A stretch of DNA of 64,000 nucleotides from Candidatus Eiseniibacteriota bacterium. GTDB taxonomy: Bacteria > Eisenbacteria > RBG-16-71-46 > CAIMUX01. The stretch is taken from assembly GCA_020633975.1 (NCBI GenBank), contig JACKCR010000002.1:1798001-1862000 (forward strand). The letters are read 5' to 3'. Positions 25,619 through 34,580 of the stretch are shown here, in pieces (position 1 is the first letter of the stretch; the number at the start of each line of letters is the position of its first letter). Under the pieces are notes generated by a model. That model did no database searches. It saw only the letters and a list, made by a program, of their open reading frames with translations, and had not been told where the DNA came from. Both the position numbers and the translations under genes were made by a program.

Positions 25619-26419
25619 TTGAAGCCGCCTCTTTCCGAGACCTCTCTCGCCGACTTGCGGGAGAGGTTTCTCGTTCAGGGAGATCCCTGTTCCCCCCAGA
25701 CTCTCGGCCGACTCCGTCAGGATCCGAGAAAGGGCGTCCAAGCGCTGGCCGAACAGCTCGCCCGTCGATCCGCTCGTGCGCGGGCAGAGAACCGGCGGAT
25801 GGACGACCTCCTCGCCTTCGAGCGCGAACGCTGGGGCAAAGGAATCATCCGGATCGCGGGAACGGACGAAGTCGGCGTCGGACCGCTTGCCGGCCCGGTC
25901 GTCGCGGCCGCGGTCATCCTGCCTCCGGACGTGCGCGTGGAAGGCGTCAACGACTCGAAGCAGCTTCGCCCCGAGCAGCGCGAGGCGCTCTCCCTCGAGA
26001 TCCGCGAGAGAGCCGTCACGTTCGCGTTCGGAGAGGCGAGCCTCGAAGAGATCGAGCGGATCAACATCCGGAACGCAGGCTTCCTCGCGATGAGACGCGC
26101 CCTCGAGGCGCTCTCCCCCGAGCCCGAGCTGGTCGTGATCGATGCGCACCGTCTCGACGGACTCCCCTGGCCGCAGGAGCCGGTGATCAAGGCCGACGCG
26201 TCGATCCACTGCGTCGCCTGCGCCTCCGTGCTCGCGAAGGTGCACCGCGATGCGTACATGGTGGAGATGGACCGTCTCTATCCCGGATACGGGTTCGCGG
26301 AGCACAAGGGCTACGGCTGTCCTTCGCACCTGGACGCGCTGAAGCGTCTCGGTCCGTCGCCGATCCACCGTGCCGGGTTTCATTGGGCGGGACGGCAGCT
26401 CAGCTTGTTCGGCGACTAG
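25619..26419 (+). CDS. rnhB: ribonuclease HII with an altered GRG loop
   Basis: Removes ribonucleotides from DNA. The N-terminal 80 residues (DPRKGVQALAEQL, MDDLLAFERERW) match the extension found in Bacillus-type RNase HII, so I start at TTG 25619 (266 residues), 11 bases after the SH3 gene. Catalytic carboxylates appear present: Asp83-Glu84, Asp in VVIDAHRLDG, and Asp in IKADASI. The ribonucleotide-reading GRG motif after DE-V reads GVG (86-88), with Val in place of Arg. The rest (ASVLAKVHRD, YGFAEHKGYGCPSHLDAL) is typical. Specificity for single ribonucleotides may be altered. Confidence 0.9.
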   Translation: MKPPLSETSLADLRERFLVQGDPCSPQTLGRLRQDPRKGVQALAEQLARRSARARAENRRMDDLLAFERERWGKGIIRIAGTDEVGVGPLAGPVVAAAVILPPDVRVEGVNDSKQLRPEQREALSLEIRERAVTFAFGEASLEEIERINIRNAGFLAMRRALEALSPEPELVVIDAHRLDGLPWPQEPVIKADASIHCVACASVLAKVHRDAYMVEMDRLYPGYGFAEHKGYGCPSHLDALKRLGPSPIHRAGFHWAGRQLSLFGD

Positions 26420-26457
26420 GTTCGGCGACTGACGTTCGGCGACTGACGTTCGGCGAC
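26407..26457 (+). repeat. 14-bp tandem repeat across the rnhB stop
   Basis: GTTCGGCGAC recurs at 26407, 26420, 26434 and 26448, with a 14-base period in the last three. The first copy encodes the FGD end of RNase HII; the rest lie just downstream. Confidence 0.85.
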
Positions 26458-26538
26458 CGACCGGTCCCTTTCGATTCCCTGTGATGCGCGCGCAACGCGC
26501 GGGTCTACCCCTGGGGCGCCAACCTCAGGAGGTAGTCC

Positions 26539-29500
26539 ATGCGTACGAACGATCCCCATCGTCGACTCCACACGTTCCTCCCGGCCGCGTTCATCCTCGC
26601 GGCGGCAGTCGTGTACTGCTTCTTTCCGGCGTGGGGACCGCCCGATGGAGCCGTTCTCAGCCTATCTCCCGACTGGTGGACCGCGGCGCAACAGTCGATC
26701 GCCGCACGCGAGTACGAGGTCTCTCCCGACGAGGCCGGTCTCGGTAGTCCGAACCGCGCCCAGAACCTACGTATGCACTTCGCGCCGGAAGGTCTCGTAG
26801 TTCGTCCCCGGATCGACGGCACCGCGTGGCACTGGTCGTGGCGGACCGAGTCCTTCGGGCGGCCGGGCGCAACAGAGACGATCTCGCCGGTCGATCCTCG
26901 CGCCGACGCGTACCGGGTCGAGTACGAACATCCGGGTCTCGTCGAGTGGTACGAGAACCGTCCCGACGGCGTGGAGCAGGGGTTCCGGATCGAGGCTCGT
27001 CCCGCCGGCAAAGGCGAACTCAGGATCGACGGTCGTTGGGATGGCGACCTCTCGGGAGAGTTCGCCGAGGCAGACGGCGCGGTCGACTTCTCCACGAACG
27101 CGGGAGTTCGCGTACTCCGGTACGGTGGCCTCCACGTCACGGACGCGAGCGGCGCGACGCTGCCGTCCTCCCTCTCGCTCGCGGACGACGTCGTCACCTT
27201 GTCGATCGACGATGACGACGCGGTCTATCCGATCCTCGTCGACCCGATCCTGACCACTCCCGACTGGACTTGGGAGTCCGACTACGCCGGGGCGTATGTC
27301 GGCGCGACGGTGGCTACGGCGGGAGATGTGAACGGCGACGGATACAGCGACCTCTTGGTCGGGACTCCGCGCTACGACGGCGGCCAGGTCGATGAAGGTG
27401 CGGTCTACCTCTTCTACGGAGGCGCGAACGGTCCGTCCTCATCTCCCGACTGGATGATCGAAGCGGACCTCGCGAACGCCTGGCTCGGCTACTCGATCTC
27501 GACCGCCGGCGACGTGAACGGAGACGGCTACGACGACATCCTCGTCGGCTCTCCGCATTTCGAACTCGGCGACTTCGCCGAGGGGATCGCACTCGTCTTC
27601 CTCGGCTCGGCCAGCGGACCGGCGCACAGCGCGGACTGGTACTACCAGTCGAACCAGGCGTCGGCCTACTTCGGCCGCTCCGTCGCCTACTTGGGAGACG
27701 TCAACCGCGACGGCTACGACGACATCGCAGTCGGCGCAGATCGCTACTCGAACGGCCAGTCGAACGAGGGGCGGGTCTACGCGTTCTATGGATCTGCGGC
27801 CGGCGTCCCCGCCTCCCCGAGCTGGACGGCCGAGGTGAACCAGGCGGGGTGCGGATTCGGCGGATCCGTCTCGGGTGCGGGCGACGTCAACGCCGACGGC
27901 TATCCAGACCTCATCGTCGGCGCCTCGAACTACATCACCGGCTCGACCATCGGCGCTGCGTTCCTCTACCACGGCAGCGCGAGCGGTCTCACGGGGCCGA
28001 ACCGGATCCTCTTCGGTGACGACGACATCCTCTTCGGCGAGTGCGTCGCAGGCGCCGGGGACGTGGACGGCGACGGCTACGCTGACGTTTTGGTCGGAGC
28101 GCCGAACTACAACGAGGGCTCGACCTACACCGGCAAGGCGTACCTCTATCCGGGATCGTCCAGCGGAGTCACCGCGGATCCCGTCTGGGAGTACGAGGGC
28201 GAGAGCACCTACGCACACTTCGGGGCGGCCCTCGGCACGGCGGGCGACGTCAACGGTGACGGCTACGCGGACGTGATCGTCGGTTCGCACGAGTACACGG
28301 GAAGCCTCGAGGAAGAGGGCGTCGCCTACGTGTTCTACGGCTACCACACCGGCCTCTCCCCGGAACCTGTCTGGAGAACCGAGGGCAACATCGAGTTCGC
28401 GTCGTACGGCACTTCGGTCGCGACGGCGGGAGACCTCAACGGAGACGGATTCAGTGACCTCGTGGTTGGCGCGCCGTACGTCACGAACGGTCAGGCCGGT
28501 GAGGGCCGTGTCTACGTCTACTTCGGTTCGGGAGACGGACCGAGGACGACGGCAGGATGGGTCACGGAGTCGAACGCAGCGAACACACAGTACGGCTACT
28601 CGGTCGCGGGCGCCGGCGACATCAACGGCGACGGATTCGACGACGTACTCGTCGGCGCATCCAACTTCGACAACGGGCAGATCTTCGAGGGCGCTGCGTT
28701 CCTCTTCCTGGGATCCGAGCTGGGACTGAACGCGATCCCATCCTGGTACGCAGAGGGCGAGCAGGAGTACGCGTCCTTCGGGCGTTCCGTCGCAGGTGCC
28801 GGAGACGTCAACGGCGACGGACTGGAAGACATCCTCATCGGCGCGGACAACTACACGCAGACGGAATCGCGGGAAGGAGCTGCGTTCCTCTGGCACGGCT
28901 CGGTCACCGGAGTTCCGGCCGGAGGCCCCGTGGGCAGTCCGGCCACGGCGGACTGGGCAGCCTACGGCGGCCAGGAAGAGGCGGGCTTCGGATTCGCCAT
29001 CGCGTCGGCCGGCGACGTCGATGGAGACGGCTTGGCGGACGTCATCGTCGGCGCATACGCCTACGACAACGGCCAGATCGACGAAGGCGCGGCGTTCGTC
29101 TACCTCGGTTCCGACGACGGCCTCGAAGAAACGCCACAGTGGTTCCATGACTGTGACCACGCGAACGCGTACTACGGCGTGTCCGTCGGGTCCGCCGGGG
29201 ACTTCAACGGCGACGGGCTGAGCGACGTCATCGTCGGCGCCATCCGCTACGACCACCCCACGGCCGGAGAGGGCGCCGCGTTCGTCTACCTCGGTTCGTC
29301 CGCCGGCGTTTTGCCTGGAGCGCCCTACTGGTACGCGGAGAGCAACGAAGAGAACGGAAACCTCGGCTACTCGGTCGCCGGAGCTGGCGACATCAACGGC
29401 GACGGGATCGGCGACGTCGTCGTCGGAGCTCCGGAAATGGATGCCCCTGCAGTCGACGGTGGACGGGCGTTCGTCTGGTACGGCGGTTCCCCGGCGCCCC

Positions 29501-30621
29501 CGAACGGGAATCCGACGAACGCCGCCTGGTCTGCGGGCCGGAACGAGCTCGGCGCCTGGTTCGGTCGGAGCGTCGCGTCTGCCGGAGACCTCGACAACGA
29601 TGGCTACGGAGACATCATCATCGGCGCTCCCCTCGACACGGCACCGGGGAGCCCGTACGAAGCGGAAGGTACCGCGTTCGTCTATCTCGGTTCGGCCGAC
29701 GGAATCGGAGTCGGCCCAGCCGACTGGTACGGTTCGGGAGGCAACGACGGATCCCGCTACGGTTGGGCCGTTGCCTGTGCGGGGGACGTGAACGGCGACG
29801 GCGCGAGCGACCTCATCGTCGGCGCGCACCGTGCGAACCACGGACAGGTCGACGAAGGCCGCGCCTACCTCTACTACGGCAACGGCAGCCGCGGACTCGC
29901 CCGTCTTCCCCGACAGTGGCAGACAGATCTCTCACGGCCGATCGCCCCGCTCGGCCGGTCGAACGAACCCGACGAGTTCGGCGTCCTCGCTCGCCTCCGC
30001 TCCCCGGAGGGTCGCGGCATGGCCCGACTCGTCACGGAAGTGGAGAGCTACGCGAACTCCTTCGATGGGGTCGGCACTGCGGCAGGAGCGTGGCGACGGA
30101 CTTCGGTACCGACGACGAACGGCGGGAGCTACGTCGTCGAGGGACAGGTCCTGCCAGGGCTCGCGAGTGGCGGACTCTACAAGTGGCGGCTCCGCTTCGA
30201 GTCGAAGAACCCGCTCTTCCCATGCTCCCCCTGGCTCCACCTCTCGGCCAATGGGGAGACGGAAGCCGACGTCCGGATGTTCGGAACACCATCCTATGTC
30301 GAGAACGAACCGGGCGAAGAGGGCACGAACGCGTCGGACGCCTTACGACTCGCTCTCTCGAGAACGTCGCCCAACCCGTTCCGCAGCGAGACGAGCGTGA
30401 CCTGGCGTCTCCCCGCCGCGAGCGACGTCCAGCTCACGGTCCACGACGTGGGTGGACGCCGGATCCGCACCCTCGTGAGTGAAGCGCGCGACGCCGGAGT
30501 GTGGACGACCGAATGGAACGGAAGGGACGAGGAAGGACGACCCGTCCCGGCCGGCATCTACTGGCTTCGGTTGTCCACGAAGTCGGAGACGGCTCGAATG
30601 AAGCTCGTACGGCTCGATTGA
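26539..30621 (+). CDS. giant exported FG-GAP (integrin-like) protein
   Basis: A 1,360-residue secreted or surface protein. ATG 26539 has AGGAGG at 26527-26532. A signal peptide spans about 8-33. Residues 60-240 form a separate beta-rich domain ending VYPILVDPIL. Fourteen FG-GAP repeats follow, each with a calcium-binding loop such as GDVNGDGYSDLLVG; fourteen blades suggest two seven-bladed propellers. The tail carries the sorting-type module: TSPNPFRSETSVTWRL, VHDVGGRRIRTLV, GRPVPAGIYWLRL. Adhesion or extracellular-matrix roles are plausible by family, not shown. No peptidase or glycosidase motif is visible. Confidence 0.9.
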   Translation: MRTNDPHRRLHTFLPAAFILAAAVVYCFFPAWGPPDGAVLSLSPDWWTAAQQSIAAREYEVSPDEAGLGSPNRAQNLRMHFAPEGLVVRPRIDGTAWHWSWRTESFGRPGATETISPVDPRADAYRVEYEHPGLVEWYENRPDGVEQGFRIEARPAGKGELRIDGRWDGDLSGEFAEADGAVDFSTNAGVRVLRYGGLHVTDASGATLPSSLSLADDVVTLSIDDDDAVYPILVDPILTTPDWTWESDYAGAYVGATVATAGDVNGDGYSDLLVGTPRYDGGQVDEGAVYLFYGGANGPSSSPDWMIEADLANAWLGYSISTAGDVNGDGYDDILVGSPHFELGDFAEGIALVFLGSASGPAHSADWYYQSNQASAYFGRSVAYLGDVNRDGYDDIAVGADRYSNGQSNEGRVYAFYGSAAGVPASPSWTAEVNQAGCGFGGSVSGAGDVNADGYPDLIVGASNYITGSTIGAAFLYHGSASGLTGPNRILFGDDDILFGECVAGAGDVDGDGYADVLVGAPNYNEGSTYTGKAYLYPGSSSGVTADPVWEYEGESTYAHFGAALGTAGDVNGDGYADVIVGSHEYTGSLEEEGVAYVFYGYHTGLSPEPVWRTEGNIEFASYGTSVATAGDLNGDGFSDLVVGAPYVTNGQAGEGRVYVYFGSGDGPRTTAGWVTESNAANTQYGYSVAGAGDINGDGFDDVLVGASNFDNGQIFEGAAFLFLGSELGLNAIPSWYAEGEQEYASFGRSVAGAGDVNGDGLEDILIGADNYTQTESREGAAFLWHGSVTGVPAGGPVGSPATADWAAYGGQEEAGFGFAIASAGDVDGDGLADVIVGAYAYDNGQIDEGAAFVYLGSDDGLEETPQWFHDCDHANAYYGVSVGSAGDFNGDGLSDVIVGAIRYDHPTAGEGAAFVYLGSSAGVLPGAPYWYAESNEENGNLGYSVAGAGDINGDGIGDVVVGAPEMDAPAVDGGRAFVWYGGSPAPPNGNPTNAAWSAGRNELGAWFGRSVASAGDLDNDGYGDIIIGAPLDTAPGSPYEAEGTAFVYLGSADGIGVGPADWYGSGGNDGSRYGWAVACAGDVNGDGASDLIVGAHRANHGQVDEGRAYLYYGNGSRGLARLPRQWQTDLSRPIAPLGRSNEPDEFGVLARLRSPEGRGMARLVTEVESYANSFDGVGTAAGAWRRTSVPTTNGGSYVVEGQVLPGLASGGLYKWRLRFESKNPLFPCSPWLHLSANGETEADVRMFGTPSYVENEPGEEGTNASDALRLALSRTSPNPFRSETSVTWRLPAASDVQLTVHDVGGRRIRTLVSEARDAGVWTTEWNGRDEEGRPVPAGIYWLRLSTKSETARMKLVRLD

Positions 30622-30697
30622 GGTGACCTGAGGACGCCGTACCGGGAGCTCAGTAGCGCATCTGCGGACCGCGCTTCTCCCGCGTTGGCCGTCCTGG

Positions 30698-30703
30698 TAC
30701 ATT
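30698..30703 (+). promoter_or_regulatory. candidate -10 box (TACATT)
   Basis: TAnnnT box 52 bases before kbl; no obvious -35. Confidence 0.25.
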
Positions 30704-30754
30704 CCTCCGTCCTTCACCATCTGAAACGGTGACTGACGAGGAGGCCGTACCCGC

Positions 30755-32011
30755 GTGTTCCAAGCATTCCAAGCACATCTCGCAAACGAGCTCGCCCAGA
30801 TCAAGGACGCGAGCTCCTACAAGACCGAGCGGATCCTGCACTCGCCGCAGTCCGCTCACGTCGCGCTCGGCCCCGGGAGCCGCGGACCCGGAGTTCGCGA
30901 AGCCGAAGATCGTGAAGCCGGAACGCGCGCACCTGGTGACTCGGGCGAGGTCCTCAACCTGTGCGCGAACAACTACCTCGGGCTCGCGAATCATTCCGCG
31001 CTCGTCCAGGCGGCGAAGGAAGGTCTGGACCGGTGGGGCTTCGGCCTCTCCTCCGTCCGGTTCATCTGCGGAACCCAGGACGTCCACAAGCAGCTCGAAG
31101 GGACCATCTCCCGGTTCATGGGTTACGAGGACACGATCCTCTTCGGCTCGTGCTTCGATGCGAACGGCGCACTCTTCGAGGCGATCCTCGGACCGGAGGA
31201 CGCGGTACTCTCCGATGCGCTCAACCACGCGTCGATCATCGACGGCATCCGGCTCTCGAAGGCGCAGCGCTTCCGATACGCACACTCCGACATGGCCGAC
31301 CTCGAGGTGAAGCTGAAAGAGGCGTCGGGTGCCCGTCATCGGCTCGTCTTCACGGACGGAGTCTTCTCGATGGACGGGGATGTCGCGAAGCTCGACCAGA
31401 TCTGTGACCTGGCGGAGCGGTACGACGCGATCGTCGGGGTGGACGACTGCCACGCCACCGGAGTCCTCGGGAAGACGGGACGCGGGTCGGGAGAGGCCAA
31501 GGGAGTCCGCGAACGGATCGCCGTGGTCACGGGGACGCTGGGCAAAGCGCTGGGCGGCGCGTCGGGTGGATACGTCACCGGTCGTCGCGAGATCGTCGAG
31601 ATCCTTCGGCAGCGGGGTCGCCCCTACCTCTTCTCCAACGCACTGATGCCAGCGATCGCGCACGCATCGATCGAAGCGTTCCGCCTGGTGGACGAGAGCC
31701 CCGCGCTCCTCGATACGCTTCGCGAGAACGCCGCCGCGTTCCGCGCCGGACTCACGCAGGCTGGATTCCGGATTCCGCCCGGCGAGACTCCGATCGTCCC
31801 CATCCTGATCGGCGACGCCGGTAAGACGCAGGCCATGGCCGAAGCGATGCTGGACGAAGGCATCTATGTGATCGGCTTCAGCTACCCGGTCGTCCCAGTC
31901 GGACAGGACCGGATCCGGACCCAGATGTCGGCCGCCCACACGAAAGCGGACTTGGATCGCGCCATCGACGCATTCGCCAGGGTGGGAACCCAGATCGGAG
32001 TCATCGGATGA
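30755..32011 (+). CDS. kbl: 2-amino-3-ketobutyrate CoA ligase (glycine C-acetyltransferase)
   Basis: PLP enzyme that splits 2-amino-3-oxobutyrate with CoA into glycine and acetyl-CoA, the second step of threonine degradation by this route. Nearly the whole length matches the E. coli enzyme: CANNYLGLANH, RFICGTQD.H, SCFDANG, SDALNHASIIDG, TDGVFSMDG, and the PLP lysine in GTLGKALGGASGGY. An insertion of about 27 Gly/Arg/Glu-rich residues (from about 38) precedes CANNYLG and is not in the usual family. GTG 30755 follows GAGGAGG. No threonine dehydrogenase is nearby. Its stop overlaps the thioesterase start. Confidence 0.93.
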   Translation: MFQAFQAHLANELAQIKDASSYKTERILHSPQSAHVALGPGSRGPGVREAEDREAGTRAPGDSGEVLNLCANNYLGLANHSALVQAAKEGLDRWGFGLSSVRFICGTQDVHKQLEGTISRFMGYEDTILFGSCFDANGALFEAILGPEDAVLSDALNHASIIDGIRLSKAQRFRYAHSDMADLEVKLKEASGARHRLVFTDGVFSMDGDVAKLDQICDLAERYDAIVGVDDCHATGVLGKTGRGSGEAKGVRERIAVVTGTLGKALGGASGGYVTGRREIVEILRQRGRPYLFSNALMPAIAHASIEAFRLVDESPALLDTLRENAAAFRAGLTQAGFRIPPGETPIVPILIGDAGKTQAMAEAMLDEGIYVIGFSYPVVPVGQDRIRTQMSAAHTKADLDRAIDAFARVGTQIGVIG

Positions 32012-32439
32012 CCGACCACTTCCCCCTTCACGTAGACATCGAGCCACGCTTCCGCGACACGGACGCGATGGGCCACGTGAACAACGCGGTCTACGTGACG
32101 TACCTCGAAGTGGCCCGGCAGGAGTATTGGCGCCGGTTCTGGACGACCGGCTACTCCACCGTTCCGTTCGTGATGGCCCGGATCGAGCTGGACCTCCGGA
32201 GCCCGGTGAAGCTCGGCGAGGTCGTGCGCGTCGAACTCCGCACGGACTGGATCAGCCGGAGTTCGTTCGGGATGAGCTATCGACTCACCGAAGTGAAGTC
32301 CGGCCGTCTCGTCGCCGACGCGAAGACCGTGGCGGTCACGTTCGACTACGAGACCGAGACCTCCATGCCCGTGCCGGACGAGATCCGGCAGCACTTCGTG
32401 GAAATCGAAGGACGGGAACTACCGGGGAAGCCTAGGTAG
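32008..32439 (+). CDS. hotdog-fold acyl-CoA thioesterase (4-HBT type)
   Basis: A 143-residue hotdog thioesterase that hydrolyses acyl- or aroyl-CoA esters. It has the family signature RDTDAMGHVNNAVYVTYLE (about 15-33), with the catalytic Asp. It overlaps kbl by four bases (ATGA) and ends only 5 bases from the convergent boxB gene. In known box clusters a benzoyl-CoA thioesterase releases trapped CoA; the position here makes that a reasonable guess, but medium-chain acyl-CoA is also possible. Confidence 0.85.
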   Translation: MTDHFPLHVDIEPRFRDTDAMGHVNNAVYVTYLEVARQEYWRRFWTTGYSTVPFVMARIELDLRSPVKLGEVVRVELRTDWISRSSFGMSYRLTEVKSGRLVADAKTVAVTFDYETETSMPVPDEIRQHFVEIEGRELPGKPR

Positions 32440-32444
32440 CTCCA

Positions 32445-33878
32445 TCAGTCCTTCTCGCCCGCGTAGCGACGCACGTACTCGAAGTCGATCGGCTTCCCCT
32501 TGATCCCCTTGGTGGGAGGAGCGAGCCAGTTCGCCATCTTGCCGACTTCCATGACCGGAGCCATGAGCGAAGCGACGTACTGCTGATCCGCATCGGACGG
32601 CAACCAGTCGGCCTTCCTCGCGTCGTAGTCCTCACGTGAGAGGATCCGTCCGTCCGGCGCGATCGGCATGTCTTGGAACACTCCGATCTTCCGATTGAAT
32701 CCGACCGACGGCAGGGTGAGCGTGAAGTCGATCCCAGCCGACTCGATCGCGCGGTTCCACTTGTCAACGCCTCGCTGGCAGTCTTCGGCGTAGCTGTCGC
32801 GCAGAACGGTGTTGAGCGCGTTCCGCATCGGGACGTGCTCTTCGACGATGTCGTCCGTGCCCGGCTTCGGGACTACGTACATGTCTTCCAGGATCACGTG
32901 GTTCTCGTACTTCTTCATCTCGTAGGCGCGGCCCTTGAGCCCCGCACCGAAGTACGCCGCGGCATTGCTCGAGACTTCTCCACCGAAGAGGTCGAGCGAG
33001 GTCGAGTACCAGAAGTTGAGATACCTCTGGATGAGCGGAAGGTCGATTCCGCCGAGCGCGCGCACGTCTTCGGTCTTCGACTCCTTCATGAGTTCACAGG
33101 CGCGCTGGACGACGCGGAGGACGCCGGTCTCACCCACGAACATGTGATGCGCTTCTTCGGTCAGCATGAAGCGGGTCGTACGAGCGAGCGGATCGAACCC
33201 GGACTCGGCCAGCGAGAGGAGCTGGAACTTGCCGTCCCGGTCCGTGAAGTACGTGAACATGAAGAAGTGGAGCCAGTCCGAGATCGGCTCGTTGAACGCG
33301 GAGAGGATGCGCGGCTTGTCGGGATTGCCGCTGTTCCGGAAGAGGAGCGCTTCCGCCTCTTCCCGGCCGTCCCGTCCGAAGTAGTTGTGGAGCAGGTAGA
33401 CCATGGCCCAGAGGTGACGGCCTTCTTCGACGTTCACCTGGAACAGATTCCGAAGGTCATAGAGTGAAGGGCAGGTGTGTCCGAGAAGACGCTGCTGTTC
33501 GACCGAAGCCGGCTCGGTGTCGCCCTGCGTTACGATGAGCCGCTTGAGGGCGTTCCGGTGCTCACCCGGCACCTGCTGCCACGCCGGTTCGTCCGCGACG
33601 TCACCGAACCCGATCGTCCGCCCCTCGACCGGATCGGCCAGGAAGATGCCCCACCGATAGTCCGGCATCTTCACGTAATCGAAGTGGGCCCATCCGTCCG
33701 AGTCCGCGGAGATGGCGGTACGGAGGTAGATGTCGTCCAGCTGAAACCCTTCGGGGCCCATGTTGACCCACCAGTTGAGGAAGTTCGGCTGCCACTTCTC
33801 GAGTGCGCGCTGGAGCTTCCGGTCCCGCTGGAGGTTCACGTTGTTCGGAATCTTGTCGTAGTGGTCGACTGTGCTCAC
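32445..33878 (-). CDS. boxB: benzoyl-CoA 2,3-epoxidase, oxygenase subunit
   Basis: Diiron oxygenase subunit that epoxidises benzoyl-CoA in the aerobic box pathway. At 477 residues it is full length. Iron-binding ExxH motifs are visible as EEGRH (151-155) and EEAHH (241-245). Other landmarks are FLNWWVNMGP, FFMFTYFTDRDGKFQL and KYENHVILEDMYVVPKPG. GTG 33878 follows GGAGAGAA. The reductase partner boxA is not in the window; boxC is 5.7 kb away on the same strand, separated by slyX and two exported-protein genes. Confidence 0.93.
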   Translation of the reverse strand: MSTVDHYDKIPNNVNLQRDRKLQRALEKWQPNFLNWWVNMGPEGFQLDDIYLRTAISADSDGWAHFDYVKMPDYRWGIFLADPVEGRTIGFGDVADEPAWQQVPGEHRNALKRLIVTQGDTEPASVEQQRLLGHTCPSLYDLRNLFQVNVEEGRHLWAMVYLLHNYFGRDGREEAEALLFRNSGNPDKPRILSAFNEPISDWLHFFMFTYFTDRDGKFQLLSLAESGFDPLARTTRFMLTEEAHHMFVGETGVLRVVQRACELMKESKTEDVRALGGIDLPLIQRYLNFWYSTSLDLFGGEVSSNAAAYFGAGLKGRAYEMKKYENHVILEDMYVVPKPGTDDIVEEHVPMRNALNTVLRDSYAEDCQRGVDKWNRAIESAGIDFTLTLPSVGFNRKIGVFQDMPIAPDGRILSREDYDARKADWLPSDADQQYVASLMAPVMEVGKMANWLAPPTKGIKGKPIDFEYVRRYAGEKD

Positions 33879-34208
33879 TGTTCTCTCCGTACGTCGTATC
33901 GGCCGAGGAGGCACTCCCCGGGCCGGGGGCGTGCGGAAATCGCCCCGCGAGGTTTCGCCGGCCGACCCGATTCCCTCAGGTCGCGGTATGGTCGTCCTTA
34001 CGAGTCGCATTGTCAGGGAATCGAGTGTCCGCGACCAGGGAAAACCTGGACGCGTCGAGCCGGGCTGTACCGCCGCTCGAGGCGCAGTCCGAAGCCGTTC
34101 CGCGACTTGGGATCGCTGCTCCGACCCGCTATCCTGCTCCAAGTTCGAGACGCGCACGCCACGTGGCGAGCTCGGGAGGAACCGGGATCTTTGGACCGGG
34201 AGGTCGCG
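33879..34208. other. divergent promoter region between boxB and slyX
   Basis: 330 bases with no gene. A TATCCT box lies at 34140-34145 on the plus strand, 64 bases before slyX. Both genes must be transcribed outward from here. Confidence 0.5.
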
Positions 34209-34433
34209 ATGTCAGACCCGCAAGAGATGGAGCAGCGCATCCTGGTGCTCGAGGAGCTGGTTTCCCATCAGGAACACCTGCTCCGGGAGCTCAACCGCAC
34301 CATCTTCGAGCTGCGTGGAGAGCTGGACCGGCTCGAACTCGGGTATCGGCGCCAACAGGAACGGATCGAGTCTCTGACCGATGCACGCACTCGGGACGAT
34401 GCTCCGGCCAACGATCCGCCCCCGCACTACTGA
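34209..34433 (+). CDS. slyX: SlyX-family protein
   Basis: A 74-residue coiled-coil protein of the SlyX family. Heptad-like leucines run through LVLEELVSHQEHLLRELNRT and the following FELRGELDRLE, with the usual Pro-Pro-His-Tyr end (PPPHY). ATG 34209 has GGGAGG five bases before it. SlyX function is not well understood; in E. coli a mutant affected phage lysis. It is followed by an exported-protein gene 147 bases on. Confidence 0.85.
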   Translation: MSDPQEMEQRILVLEELVSHQEHLLRELNRTIFELRGELDRLELGYRRQQERIESLTDARTRDDAPANDPPPHY

Positions 34434-34580
34434 CATCCTCCGACGATCCTCTGAGCGCGGAACGGATGACTCCGCCCCGTCGCTCATCTGTGTGGGCCTC
34501 GGATGGACCGTTCCACCGCGGCGGCTGCGAGGCGCACAACCTTCGTTGACACGACCATCGACGGTCGTCATCCTCTGCTC

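Noticed and set aside
27439-29841. Long open frame on the minus strand opposite the FG-GAP protein
   Set aside because: It is a shadow caused by strong GC3 and the repeated Asp/Gly/Val codons; no recognisable protein sequence or start site.
30890-30950. Frameshifted or broken kbl
   Set aside because: The extra residues are in frame and the rest of the protein is intact, so this is an insertion.
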